64,000 nt of DNA, taken from positions 1 through 64,000 of the forward strand of contig DASRFK010000101.1 in the NCBI GenBank assembly GCA_035651635.1, written 5' to 3'. The position numbers and the translations under genes are program-made. The notes beneath the pieces were generated by a model. That model did no database searches. It saw only the letters and a list, made by a program, of their open reading frames with translations, and was not told where the DNA came from. Below, in pieces: positions 55,693 to 64,000 of the stretch. The DNA is from JANXQE01 sp035651635 (lineage in GTDB: Bacteria; Verrucomicrobiota; Verrucomicrobiia; Limisphaerales; UBA8199). Within the stretch, counting starts at the first letter, position 1. Each line of letters opens with the position of its first letter.

Positions 55693-57018
55693 ATGAAAGC
55701 ACGCATTTTTTACTGGTCCGTTACGGCCGCCCTGGCTGGATTTCTTTTCGGGTTCGATACGGTAGTCATTTCCGGCGCCGAGCAGACGATTCAGAAGCTG
55801 TGGCACCTCACACCGGGGATCCACGGGATGGCGATGGCATCGGCGCTCTATGGGACGGTGCTCGGCTCGTTGCTGGGCGGCTGGCCAGCCGACCGTTTTG
55901 GGCGGAAAAAGACTTTGTTGAGTGTGGGTCTGCTGTATTTGGTTTCAGCCATTGGCTGCGGCTATGCCTGGGATGTTGTCTCATTCACCATCGCGCGATT
56001 TGTCGGTGGGTTGGGCATCGGCATCTCGACGGTAGCAGCGCCGTTGTACATTTCCGAGATTTCCCCTCCGGCGTACCGCGGGCGGCTCGCCGGGATGTTC
56101 CAATTCAACATTGTGTTCGGGATTATCATCGCGTTCGTTTCAAATTATTTTCTTAAGGATATCGGCGCGAATGCCTGGCGCTGGATGTTGGGCGTGGCGG
56201 CGTTTCCGTCGTTGCTGTACACGGCAATGTGTTTTGGGTTGCCGGAGAGTCCGCGCTGGCTAATCGCTCGTCGAGGCGATCGTGAAGCGGGCCTGCGCGT
56301 GCTTAGATTGATCGAGCCGAAGGCCCCCCCGGCGCAGGTGGAGGCCGAAGCCAATGAAATTGCCGCCGCCTCTTCCGACCGAGCGGCGGCGTCGCATTTC
56401 TGGACGGCTCAGTTGCGCGTTCCGATTGCGCTGGCCTTTCTGATCGCATTTTTCAATCAACTCTCGGGGATCAATGCGGTGCTGTACTTTGCGCCGCGAA
56501 TTTTTGAAATGACGGGGTTGGGGACTAAAGCGGCGCTTCTGCAGTCGGTCGGCATCGGGGTGACGAATCTGATATTCACCTTCGTGGGATTGTGGCTGAT
56601 CGACCGGCTGGGACGGCGGACCCTGTTATATATTGGGTCATTCGGCTACATCCTTTCCCTTGGACTGACGGCGTGGGCCTTTTTCACGCAGCATTTCAGC
56701 ATCGTGCCCGCGTGCATTTTCGGTTTCATCGCCGCTCATGCCGTCGGGCAGGGAGCCGTGATATGGGTTTTTATTTCGGAAATCTTTCCCAATCGTCATC
56801 GGGCCGAAGGCCAGGCCCTCGGCAGCTTCACGCACTGGATGTTTGCCGCGTTGCTCACCACCTTTTTCCCAAAGATGGTCACGGCTTTCCCGCCGGGGGC
56901 GGTGTTCTCGTTTTTCTGCGGGATGATGGTTCTGCAGCTTTTGTGGGTCAAAACCATGGTCCCGGAGACGAAAGGAGTGGCGCTGGAACAGATGCAGGAG
57001 CGGCTGGCCGGGCGTTGA
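55693..57018 (+). CDS. Sugar porter family MFS transporter
   Basis: The 441 residues have twelve predicted helices and the sugar-porter signatures: LFGFDTVVISGAEQTIQ in helix 1, GGWPADRFGRKKTL after helix 2, RFVGGLGIGISTVAAPLYISEISPPAYRGRL, PESPRWLIARRGD before the central loop, QLSGINAVLYFAPRIF in helix 7 and PETKGVALEQM at the end. It imports a hexose or related sugar, probably with protons, across the inner membrane. A palindrome lies 60 bases upstream. Confidence 0.95.
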   Translation: MKARIFYWSVTAALAGFLFGFDTVVISGAEQTIQKLWHLTPGIHGMAMASALYGTVLGSLLGGWPADRFGRKKTLLSVGLLYLVSAIGCGYAWDVVSFTIARFVGGLGIGISTVAAPLYISEISPPAYRGRLAGMFQFNIVFGIIIAFVSNYFLKDIGANAWRWMLGVAAFPSLLYTAMCFGLPESPRWLIARRGDREAGLRVLRLIEPKAPPAQVEAEANEIAAASSDRAAASHFWTAQLRVPIALAFLIAFFNQLSGINAVLYFAPRIFEMTGLGTKAALLQSVGIGVTNLIFTFVGLWLIDRLGRRTLLYIGSFGYILSLGLTAWAFFTQHFSIVPACIFGFIAAHAVGQGAVIWVFISEIFPNRHRAEGQALGSFTHWMFAALLTTFFPKMVTAFPPGAVFSFFCGMMVLQLLWVKTMVPETKGVALEQMQERLAGR

Positions 57019-57057
57019 GGTGGCGCGGAGTATCCGTCTGACTTTCAGTCTGCCGGA

Positions 57058-57079
57058 CAGCAGGTCTCCTGACCTGCTG
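57058..57079. terminator. Perfect hairpin after the transporter gene
   Basis: CAGCAGGTC-TCCT-GACCTGCTG has a perfect 9-base stem 40 bases after the transporter stop, but no T run follows. A second imperfect repeat, CCGACTGAAGGTCGG, lies at about 57133-57147. The 182-base convergent gap holds nothing else. Confidence 0.45.
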
Positions 57080-57200
57080 GGCCCGGAACTTGTCTGGAAG
57101 CAACTCGCAGCGCGTTTCAGCAGTGGCGCTGGCCGACTGAAGGTCGGCGATAAAGCAGGGTGAAAGCCTGCGCTACTACGGCGGTGCACGCCGTGTAAAC

Positions 57201-59339
57201 TCAATTCTTCTGAGCGACTTTGGCCGAGGCGTCTTCGTTTTCGATGCCAATCTTTTTCAGGAATGGATCGAGCGACCGTTTGCGGCCGAGGAATTTTTCA
57301 ATCGAGATATTCACGTCGCGCGAATCGCCCGGCTCATAAATTTCTTTGCGCAACCGGCGGCCGGCTGCCTGGTCAAAATAACCGTTGGGCGCCTTCTCAA
57401 ATACGGTGGCCATATCGGCGGCAATGGCGTCGGCCCAGGCATAGCCGTAGTAACCGGCGTCATAGCCCATGAGATGGCCGAAGTACGCCACAAAGGCCGT
57501 GTCCGGCACGAGCGGCAGGAAAACCTCGCTCAGCGTTTTATTCGAGAGCGGGAGAGCTTCGGCGGCGTTGTGGTCATGAATCTCAGTATGGAGCCGAAGA
57601 TCGGTCAAGCCGAAGGAAAGCTGGCGGCGATACCGCGTGCCTTCGGTGGCCAGACGGGATTCTTTGAGCTTGGCCAGGATCTCGGCCGGGATCTTTTTGC
57701 TCGGGTCACGGTAATCGGCGGCAAAGCTGTCCAGGACGCGTTTATCCCAGACCCAGTTTTCGAGCATTTGAGAGGGGGCTTCGACAAAATCACCAGGAAC
57801 ACTGGTGCCGGAGAAGCGGCCGTACTTGGCCCGAGTGAGGATCGTATGCATGGCATGGCCGAATTCATGGAATAAAGTTTCCACATCGCTGTGCGACAGC
57901 AGCGACGGTTTGTCTTTTCCGGGAGAGGGGAAGTTGCAGATCAGCGCGCAAACCGGGCGCTGGTAGGTGCCATCGTCCAGAAGTTTGCCCTCGATTAGGC
58001 CGAATTCGGCGAAGTGGTTGTATTTGCCCTCGCGCGGGAACATATCGAGGTAAAACAAACCGAGCGGTTCACCGGTTTTGCTGTCCGAGACAGCAAACAG
58101 CTGAAGATCGCTGATCCAGCTGTAGGGCGGGTCAACGCGCTGAAACTTGAGGCCGAAAATGGATTGATAAATATCGAACATGCCCTCCAAGACGCGTTGA
58201 TAGGGGAAGTAAACGCGCAGTTGTTCGGCGTCCACGGTATATTTTTGTTTTTTGAGTTGATTGCTGAAGTACCGCCAATCCCAGATGTAGATTTGGGCGT
58301 TGGGATCGCCGGTCTCGCGCACTTTGATCTCCCGGTAAGCGGCCAGTTCGGCGTCGAATTTAGGCTGCAAGCCGGTTTTCAATCGTTCGAGGAAGTCGAT
58401 GGCGGTAGCCGAGTTTTTGACCATCTTGATCTCGGTCTGGTAATCGGCCCAGGATTTGTATCCAAGACTTTTGGCGATGTCGTCGCGCAGGGGGAGGATC
58501 TTCTCCAGCAGGGGAATGTTTTCTTTGCGGGCGAGGTTGTCATGCTCGACCAGGAGCCGTTTGCGGGTCTCTTCCCGTTTGGCGTTCTCCTCGACGGTGA
58601 CGTACTGCACTGTGACATTGGCCATTACGGTGTACTCGTCCGGGCCGGTCTTGATGCGCTCGAGAAAGTCATCGGGCACACCTTCCAGATCGGCCTGGGT
58701 GAATTTCACGGCCTTTTCGGCTTTGACAACATTGGATTCGAAGTCGATGGCCAGGCTGGAGAGCTCTTTGCGCATCCGCTCGACTTCATCGCGCTGGGCT
58801 TTCGGCAAGTCCAGTCCGGCGCGCCGGTAATCCCGCATGGTCTCTTCGAAAAGCTTGGCGTCTTCGCCTTTGAGCTTGGGGTGCTGATCCGCGTACGCTT
58901 TGAGGATCTTGTAAACGTCTTCGCGGTAATCCAGTCCGACGCTCCATTCCTGGAGCTCTTTAGCGGCCTGGGTCGCGGCATCTCGCAGCGTGGCATACTG
59001 GCTGGTCTCTTTAATGACCGAGAGGCGGTTGGCGGTCAGACCGATGTGGTAGTTGATGTTATCGAGCGCCCCGACCGTGCTTTTGAAATTGACCTTTTTG
59101 GGATCGAGCGCCGCGATCCGGTCCAGGGCAGCATTGTTCGAGGAAATGGTTTGTTGGAGCGCAGCGCGGACCTCGTTGGTGTTGGTTTCAAACTGAGGAA
59201 GGCGAACCACGCTCTTGAACTTGGCCGCACGGGCCTCGAATTCGTGCAAGGGATCGACGCTGCCCGTGCCTTGGGCCAGGGCACTAAAAAGTGCCGGCAC
59301 GAGGAACAGTGAACATATCTGGAGCAGTTTCCAATTCAT
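57201..59339 (-). CDS. M3 family metallopeptidase (oligopeptidase)
   Basis: The 712 residues have a signal peptide (LLQICSLFLVPALFSALAQG), long helical N-terminal part and the M3 zinc site His491-Glu492-x-x-His495 in ETLFHEFGHAMHTIL with the third ligand Glu about 28 residues later (DFVEAPSQMLENWVW). The end GYAWADAIAADMATVFE matches thimet/oligopeptidase A-type enzymes. It degrades short peptides; a signal peptide puts it in the periplasm, which is less usual for the family. The ATG at 59339 is followed by a clear signal, so the start is firm. Confidence 0.95.
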   Translation of the reverse strand: MNWKLLQICSLFLVPALFSALAQGTGSVDPLHEFEARAAKFKSVVRLPQFETNTNEVRAALQQTISSNNAALDRIAALDPKKVNFKSTVGALDNINYHIGLTANRLSVIKETSQYATLRDAATQAAKELQEWSVGLDYREDVYKILKAYADQHPKLKGEDAKLFEETMRDYRRAGLDLPKAQRDEVERMRKELSSLAIDFESNVVKAEKAVKFTQADLEGVPDDFLERIKTGPDEYTVMANVTVQYVTVEENAKREETRKRLLVEHDNLARKENIPLLEKILPLRDDIAKSLGYKSWADYQTEIKMVKNSATAIDFLERLKTGLQPKFDAELAAYREIKVRETGDPNAQIYIWDWRYFSNQLKKQKYTVDAEQLRVYFPYQRVLEGMFDIYQSIFGLKFQRVDPPYSWISDLQLFAVSDSKTGEPLGLFYLDMFPREGKYNHFAEFGLIEGKLLDDGTYQRPVCALICNFPSPGKDKPSLLSHSDVETLFHEFGHAMHTILTRAKYGRFSGTSVPGDFVEAPSQMLENWVWDKRVLDSFAADYRDPSKKIPAEILAKLKESRLATEGTRYRRQLSFGLTDLRLHTEIHDHNAAEALPLSNKTLSEVFLPLVPDTAFVAYFGHLMGYDAGYYGYAWADAIAADMATVFEKAPNGYFDQAAGRRLRKEIYEPGDSRDVNISIEKFLGRKRSLDPFLKKIGIENEDASAKVAQKN

Positions 59340-59405
59340 AAAGAAGATAAACTATCCGCAAAGAGCACGGGTGCAAGAAAGAGAATGCAACCACGGCCAC
59401 GCAGG

Positions 59406-59873
59406 TCAGTCCGTCCGGGGCTCGGGCGTAAAATCGTGGGTAATCTTTTGCTTGCCGGCTTCGACGAACAAACGATAGGTGATACCCGGTTCGAGCGGGT
59501 CGGGCAAAGCGCCTTTGAGGGCGGGGTGCATGCCTGGAATGCGCATCCCATAAGTGAATTCCTTTACCGGGAGGGAATTGGAATCCGAGACCAGACACCA
59601 AACGGGCTGGGGGAATTTGTTCGTCTCGAGGTCAAAGACCGGCACCACCTTCAGGGAAGTCATTTTAACCTTCCGATCGAACCAGAAGCTGATCGGATCG
59701 ATCAGGATATTGTCAGCTTTCGGCCGCCGGAACGCCCCGCGTGCGGGGCGGGAACGATGCATCAGTTGAATATGATCCCCGGCAAACCAGTCTTTATTAA
59801 GGTAGAGCGACAAACCGCCGAGCAGGATGGCCAGGCTCACCAGGGTCCATTGTTTGGTCGTCATACGCGTCAT
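59406..59873 (-). CDS. Hypothetical membrane-anchored protein
   Basis: The 155 residues have one N-terminal helix (WTLVSLAILLGGLSLYLNKD) and a soluble domain with IDPISFWFDRKVKMTSLKVV and PGITYRLFVEAGKQKITHDF, which looks beta-rich. No known family was recognised. It starts 66 bases upstream of and in the same direction as the M3 peptidase, so both may be co-transcribed. An ATG three codons later is an alternative start. Confidence 0.65.
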   Translation of the reverse strand: MTRMTTKQWTLVSLAILLGGLSLYLNKDWFAGDHIQLMHRSRPARGAFRRPKADNILIDPISFWFDRKVKMTSLKVVPVFDLETNKFPQPVWCLVSDSNSLPVKEFTYGMRIPGMHPALKGALPDPLEPGITYRLFVEAGKQKITHDFTPEPRTD

Positions 59874-59965
59874 AGGGTGGACGCTTGCAGGCGGAAAATA
59901 TTCGAGCAGTCAACCAGGACGGGCCGGGCGCGCGGCCCGGTCACCAGCGGGCGGACAAATTGATC

Positions 59966-60769
59966 ATGAGTATCGAGAACACGCTGAATGAGCACCTTTC
60001 GAGGCAAGTTCAACCGCCGGAGGCCAGTACCGCCCCGAACGTAAAGATCAGGACACGAGGCGGTGGCCGCGGCTTTACTCTGATCGAGTTGCTGGTGGTG
60101 ATTGCGATTATTGCCATTCTGGCCAGCATGCTTCTGCCGGCATTGGCCCGGGCCAAGGGCGCCGCTAACCGGATCAAATGCGTCAATAATCTCAAACAGT
60201 TCGGGTTGTCCTTAAAGCTCTACGCCGATGACAACAACGGTTATTATCCACCGCGAACCAACGCGTATCGGTGGCCGACGCTGTTGCTCGAGTTCTATCG
60301 AAACACAAACCTGCTGGTCTGTCCCGCCGACCTCCAGCGCGGCACGCCGCCCACGATGGTCAGCTCACCCACGGCGCCGGATCGCGCGGCGCGCAGCTAC
60401 CTGATTAACGGCTGGAACGATTTCCTCACCAACATTCTCACCACGCCAATGAGCATGAAGGAGCAAGCGGTCATTAAACCGGCGGACACAATCGTCTTCG
60501 GCGAAAAGAAAAATGAGCCCAACGAGAATCCGCCTTTCGCGCAGGACTATTACATGGATATGTTCGAGGGGAATGGGAACGATGCCGACCGCGTCGAGCA
60601 CGGCTGCCATTCGCCATTCCAAGTGCCGCGCGCCGGGGCCGGTGGATCAAATTTTGCGTTTGTGGATGGCTCCGCGCAGTACCTGAAATATGGAGGCTCA
60701 GTGTGGCCGCTCAACCGCTGGGCGGTGCGCGACGAAGATCGCCAGGCTTACGCCTTTAAGCCTTATTAA
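59966..60769 (+). CDS. Prepilin-type N-terminal cleavage protein, PVC DG-motif type (second copy)
   Basis: The ATG at 59966 gives 267 residues with a 36-residue leader before the prepilin signature GRGFTLIELLVVIAIIAILA, longer than usual. The globular part includes CVNNLKQFGLSLKLYADDNNGYYPP and ends in NFAFVDGSAQYLKYGGSVWPLNRW, the DG motif. It is homologous to the protein at 23198. A frame upstream to 59885 is not needed. A terminator follows the stop. Confidence 0.9.
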   Translation: MSIENTLNEHLSRQVQPPEASTAPNVKIRTRGGGRGFTLIELLVVIAIIAILASMLLPALARAKGAANRIKCVNNLKQFGLSLKLYADDNNGYYPPRTNAYRWPTLLLEFYRNTNLLVCPADLQRGTPPTMVSSPTAPDRAARSYLINGWNDFLTNILTTPMSMKEQAVIKPADTIVFGEKKNEPNENPPFAQDYYMDMFEGNGNDADRVEHGCHSPFQVPRAGAGGSNFAFVDGSAQYLKYGGSVWPLNRWAVRDEDRQAYAFKPY

Positions 60770-60790
60770 GGCTTGCCTGGGGGCCTTTTT
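60768..60790 (+). terminator. Probable rho-independent terminator of the prepilin-like gene
   Basis: AAGGC and GCCTT form a short hairpin starting in the stop codon, and five T bases follow. The stem is short, so strength is doubtful. Confidence 0.5.
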
Positions 60791-60885
60791 GATCACCCCG
60801 AGCAATCAGCCTTTACTAGGGAAAGCACCCAGTTGCGTTCGGCGAGGCGAAGGACACGTTGTGCCGTGGACATGGCCGCTAGACA

Positions 60886-61383
60886 ATGGGTGTGATAACA
60901 AGTCAGTCGATTGTCTCGGTGTCCAACCAACCGCCAATTTTGGTTGTCGAGGACAATGAAGACCATGTCTTTTTGCTCAACCATGCTTTTCAAAAAGCCG
61001 GAATACTAAATCCGGTTCAAGTCGCAAACAACGGCGAGGATGCCATCGCTTATCTTGAGGGAACGGGCCGTTATTCGGATTGGAAGGAATTTCCGTTGCC
61101 GTTAATGGTGCTGTTGGATATCAAAATGCCGGGCCTGGGTGGATTTGATGTGCTGCGGTGGATTCGTCAGCAGCCTGGGCTGAAAGCCTTGCGAGTCGCG
61201 ATGCTAACCTCCTCCGACCTCGACCAGGAAATTAAGCTGGCCTACGAGTTAGGCGCTAATGTGTTTCTGACCAAACCAGTGGATTTGAACCGGTTGGTGG
61301 AAATGGTCAAGGTCGTGCGGGCGCATTGGTTGGAATTGGCCCAGATGCCGGAGGTTTGTCGCGGCGGTAATCGTTCTTCGTAA
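60886..61383 (+). CDS. Single-domain response regulator (Rcp1-like)
   Basis: The 165 residues are one CheY-like receiver: ILVVEDNEDHVFLLNHAF, phospho-acceptor Asp78 in VLLDIKMPGLGGFDVL, the switch Thr/Ser in VAMLTSSDLDQE and Lys in VFLTKPVDL. The pattern EDNEDH...HAF is that of the Rcp1 group that pairs with phytochrome or hybrid histidine kinases. There is no output domain. No kinase is nearby. Confidence 0.93.
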   Translation: MGVITSQSIVSVSNQPPILVVEDNEDHVFLLNHAFQKAGILNPVQVANNGEDAIAYLEGTGRYSDWKEFPLPLMVLLDIKMPGLGGFDVLRWIRQQPGLKALRVAMLTSSDLDQEIKLAYELGANVFLTKPVDLNRLVEMVKVVRAHWLELAQMPEVCRGGNRSS

Positions 61384-61446
61384 GGGTGCTAGATCAGATG
61401 CATGGCTCCGGGCTGAACCTTGGCGCTGGGCCAGCCTTCTCCGGCG

Positions 61447-61647
61447 TTACTGAGCGAAAGCCATGAAGTCAGCAACGTCGACATTCGCAGTCTGCGGGTC
61501 TTGGTCTTGGCGGGCAGTGGTCTGGCCAATCCGCGCTGCCAGCGACGCGCCGAGGTAAAATTCAACCCCTCCGATGGCAGTGAGAGCGGCACAAACCATG
61601 ATTAGCCGGATGAGCACGAGGTATCGCGCAACGGGGTTTGTTTTCAT
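61447..61647 (-). CDS. Possible small membrane protein
   Basis: The 66 residues have one good hydrophobic helix (YLVLIRLIMVCAALTAIGGV). No family is recognised and no clear ribosome site is present. It lies 146 bases downstream of the AIM24 pseudogene on the same strand. The call rests on hydrophobicity only. Confidence 0.3.
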   Translation of the reverse strand: MKTNPVARYLVLIRLIMVCAALTAIGGVEFYLGASLAARIGQTTARQDQDPQTANVDVADFMAFAQ

Positions 61648-61793
61648 GGCGCCAGCTTACAGCTCCGCCAGTTAAGGGTGTTAATCGAAAAAAATGCGCG
61701 GCCCATTGATGCAGCCAATGCGGACAATCACCCTGTTGGCTGCCGTGGTCTCCTGGCTGACGCTGGGGCTGTTGAATCTTTTGCTTCCGCCGT

Positions 61794-62488
61794 TCACTCG
61801 CCGCTTTCCATGTGGCAATACATAGTTTGCAGGGCGATTTTTCCCGGCCCGGTGAAGCGGTTCCAGCAAATCTGGCTCGCGCTGGCGAACAGCCCGGTGG
61901 AAAGTCTTTGAAACATCGTTTGCATCTGTACGGTACGCTCCTTGTAAATCCAGCCGCCCGGCTCGATGTCAATCGCCTCGCCGGGGGCCAGTGTGACTTC
62001 AAACACGTTGCCATAGCCATGCAGCCACAGAATGCCTTCCAGGGTTGGGCACGAAAATGTGTCGATGAAGAAGCCCGTCCCGCCCAACAGGATGTTCGCA
62101 GCGCCTTTCACCCGGGTGAAGGTGTAGTCCACGTTGTTCGTCGCGGCAGCCATTGATGCTCCCGCACGTCCACGCCCATGCCGGGTTTCAGGTGCAAGGC
62201 AAATACGTGCCCGCTGCCGTCGCGGCTGAAGGCGATTCGGCCCGGACCCTTGGCCCCGGTTAGCAGAAACGGCATCCCCGCCAGCATCCGCTTGAAAGCT
62301 CCTTTCATCGGGTGCAGTTCAATCTGAACCGCCGGGTCTTTCCAGAGTAAAATGTGGTGCTCAAAATAAACCCCGGTGCCGCTTAATTCCAGGTGAAGCG
62401 CGGGCACCAGTTCGCCTTCAATGTGATAGGTGACGCCGCCGAAGGTTTCGTTCTGGGCCGTGGTGGGTAATTGGGTCGGGACAGCCAT
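61794..62488 (-). pseudogene. AIM24 family protein gene with a single-base frameshift
   Basis: Two overlapping frames together form one AIM24 (TIGR00266-like) protein of about 230 residues. The first (62488 leftward) carries VTYHIEGELVPALHLELSG, MLAGMPFLLTGAKGPGRIAF and MGVDVREHQWL; the second (from about 62150 to 61794) continues with AATNNVDYTFTRVKGAANIL, GGTGFFIDTF and GKIALQTMYCHM. The break is at 62146-62149: one missing G in CTG-GCC would restore the frame. The gene is either inactive, expressed as two pieces, or misread by sequencing. Confidence 0.85.
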
Positions 62489-62711
62489 AATTTTAAATCA
62501 ATTAATGTTTGGAGTCCTATCATCTCAACCTCACACCGGTGCTCGGTCAAGCCTTTCTCGAAAGCTCGCCATAGGCGTGGTGTCCATTATGATGGAGCGT
62601 GGATACTGTGCCTTTGCACGGCGTAACTCAGCTCGCGACGGCGACGGGGTCATCGACCAACCCGGCCAGCGCCGCCCTGGAGCGGGTGGCCAACTGACCG
62701 AAGATACGGCC

Positions 62712-64000
62712 CTATTGATGGCTGTTTACTACCAGTCGCCATGAGGCGCTGATTCGTTCCAAATCCTTCACCTGGTCGGGATGTTGTTGTGCAAAACCTT
62801 CGAGGAGTTGCCGAGCTTCACTTTCCCGCCCAGTCCCGGCAAGCACGTCGGCGAGGCCGCTCACGGACTCAGGGTTCTGCGGCCACAGTTGCGTGGCCAA
62901 ACGATACGCCTGTTCAGCCTCGCCGTTGAAGTTGTGCGCTGCAAGGAGGTTGGCTGCCGCCACGGCGTCGTGAGAGTACGACTTGAGCGTGGTTGGCGAG
63001 TCGGCAGCTTCAGGATCACCAAGCAACTGCTGCGCGGTCGTTTGCCAGTATTGGAGCGATTGTGCCGCCCTTTCGGCGGTAAAGCCGTCCTGGGCGTCGG
63101 CTGCGCCCAGTTCCATGAGCGGGCCAAGCGGGAGCGCGTCGCCATACGTCCCCTTGAAGGGAAACGATTCCTCAAGGGCGAAGGAGAGGTTCGGATTTTT
63201 CTGCATTAAGCTCTGGAGGAGCTGTTCGTTAATGGCCATGACGGAGACTGCGCCACTAACCTGAACCTTGCCGTCGACCATTTGAATGTCTTCGCCAGGG
63301 CGAACCTGCTTGGGTTCGTCGGGAAATTGCTGGTCGTGTTCGAGCCGTTTTTGCGCGTCGGTTACATAATTCTGGAAAACAGCTTGTGAATCCTCGCTCG
63401 TCAAGGTGATGATACGGTCGCTGTACAGGGTATTCATGAAATCGAGATACCGTGCATCGGCAAATGCATTTTGAGTGAGCATGACGTGCGGTTCACCGCC
63501 GCTGGTCTCATTCAGCAGTTCGGGTATCCATCTCCCATTGTCCGTTCCGCCAACGTACACCATTCCAGGCCGCAGCGAGTCGAGGACCGCGTTGCCATAA
63601 TCGAGAAGCTTCTGCGGGGGCCAAAGGTGAGCCTGCTCGGCCACGCCGTACGCGTCAAGCACAGCGGGCCAGAATGGGTCCAGGTCTGCCCAATGGTTGG
63701 TTGAGTTTTCGTACTGGCCCGACTGCCGCGCCAACGACTCCCACTGGGCCTTTATCTCATCCCACTTACCCGCTTCAATAGCATCGAAGAATTTCTCAAC
63801 CTCGGGAGGCACCTCAGTTTTAGAGCGCCGCCCAATCGCGCGTACAATCTCACGGCGGCTTCGAGCAAACTGGCTGACTTTGCTGGTGACGATTTCTTCA
63901 GCGGTAAGCGTCGGGATTGCGCCCGACCGATGGGGCCTCGGGCGTTCTGGTTGAACCATCGCCAAACCGCTGGATACGTTTGTCCCTGCGGTATCAGTGG
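62712..64000 (-). CDS. TPR-ended protein homologous to the BlaR-like C-terminal domain, cut by window edge
   Basis: The reading frame stays open to the window edge (no stop upstream of the TTG at 63965), so the N-terminus is probably missing. Its 429 visible residues contain PGMVYVGGTDNGRWIPE, EPHVMLTQNAFADARYLDF, KRLEHDQQFPDEPKQVRPGE, VSGAVSVMAIN and EESFPFKGTYGDALPLG in the same order as the C-terminal half of the protein at 31407-33845. The end is TPR-like (AAHNFNGEAEQAYRLATQLWP). I recall such segments at the end of large membrane proteins of the DUF2723 kind in Verrucomicrobia, but cannot confirm it here. Function unknown. Confidence 0.75.
   Translation of the reverse strand, partial: TDTAGTNVSSGLAMVQPERPRPHRSGAIPTLTAEEIVTSKVSQFARSRREIVRAIGRRSKTEVPPEVEKFFDAIEAGKWDEIKAQWESLARQSGQYENSTNHWADLDPFWPAVLDAYGVAEQAHLWPPQKLLDYGNAVLDSLRPGMVYVGGTDNGRWIPELLNETSGGEPHVMLTQNAFADARYLDFMNTLYSDRIITLTSEDSQAVFQNYVTDAQKRLEHDQQFPDEPKQVRPGEDIQMVDGKVQVSGAVSVMAINEQLLQSLMQKNPNLSFALEESFPFKGTYGDALPLGPLMELGAADAQDGFTAERAAQSLQYWQTTAQQLLGDPEAADSPTTLKSYSHDAVAAANLLAAHNFNGEAEQAYRLATQLWPQNPESVSGLADVLAGTGRESEARQLLEGFAQQHPDQVKDLERISASWRLVVNSHQ

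Noticed and set aside
58014..59312. 432-codon plus-strand frame
   Set aside because: It lies antisense within the M3 peptidase gene and shows no family motif; long antisense frames are common in GC-rich genes.

Overview
The window looks like chromosomal DNA of a GC-rich, Gram-negative bacterium of the PVC group, most likely a Verrucomicrobium of the Pedosphaera/Limisphaerales kind. The reasons are combined: two short prepilin-like proteins with the PVC-type C-terminal DG motif, a Planctomycete-type cytochrome domain (PSCyt1), a sulfatase, a CotH/lamin-tail protein, a large secreted TIGR03118-type fusion, many signal peptides, and dispersed short inverted repeats between genes. This is inference from protein families; no rRNA or tRNA gene was found to prove it.

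Layout. 1-498: N-terminal half or less of a class II DAHP synthase, cut by the window edge. 746-2255: a prepilin remnant and a membrane-anchored response regulator. 2446-5870: glycogen-type GH57 branching enzyme with a DUF4912 protein, divergent from a probable ferritin-like di-iron protein (6021-7445). 7642-8844: Tat-exported DUF362 protein. 9107-13752: compact operon of a DmsE/MtrA-like multiheme lipoprotein, a cytochrome/outer-membrane-barrel fusion, an ECF sigma factor and its probable membrane-bound anti-sigma factor. 14048-23061: CsbD, an esterase, a sugar nucleotidyltransferase with a PHP phosphatase, a GYF-domain membrane pair, LepB, MutS and an FkbM methyltransferase. 23198-26249: prepilin-like protein, transaldolase, sulfatase. 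26415-30928: MoxR-DUF58-transglutaminase operon. 30958-33845: BlaI/BlaR-type pair behind two perfect TGCTAA-N4-TTAGCA operators. 34005-39705: an MlaA-hydrolase fusion and a GH30-like Ig-domain glycosidase. 40175-48955: Lrp regulator and aminotransferase, M14 peptidase, PilT-type ATPase, old yellow enzyme, a toxin-antitoxin pair with a dead toxin, and ribosomal protein S1. 49455-64000: CotH protein, a three-part cupredoxin/sugar-dehydrogenase fusion, a sugar transporter, an M3 peptidase, a second prepilin-like protein, a receiver protein, a frameshifted AIM24 gene and a truncated protein homologous to the C-terminal half of the BlaR-like protein.

The most promising unusual system is the 9.1-13.8 kb operon, which has all parts expected of an outer-membrane electron conduit and carries its own ECF regulator. 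Next are the BlaR-type sensor protease fused to an uncharacterised domain that recurs at the window end, and the fusion of an MlaA phospholipid-transport domain to an alpha/beta hydrolase. At least four copies of one dispersed inverted repeat and two small GC-rich hairpin repeats, one of them inside a coding sequence, suggest active short-repeat turnover. No transposase, phage gene, CRISPR array or RNA gene was recognised.
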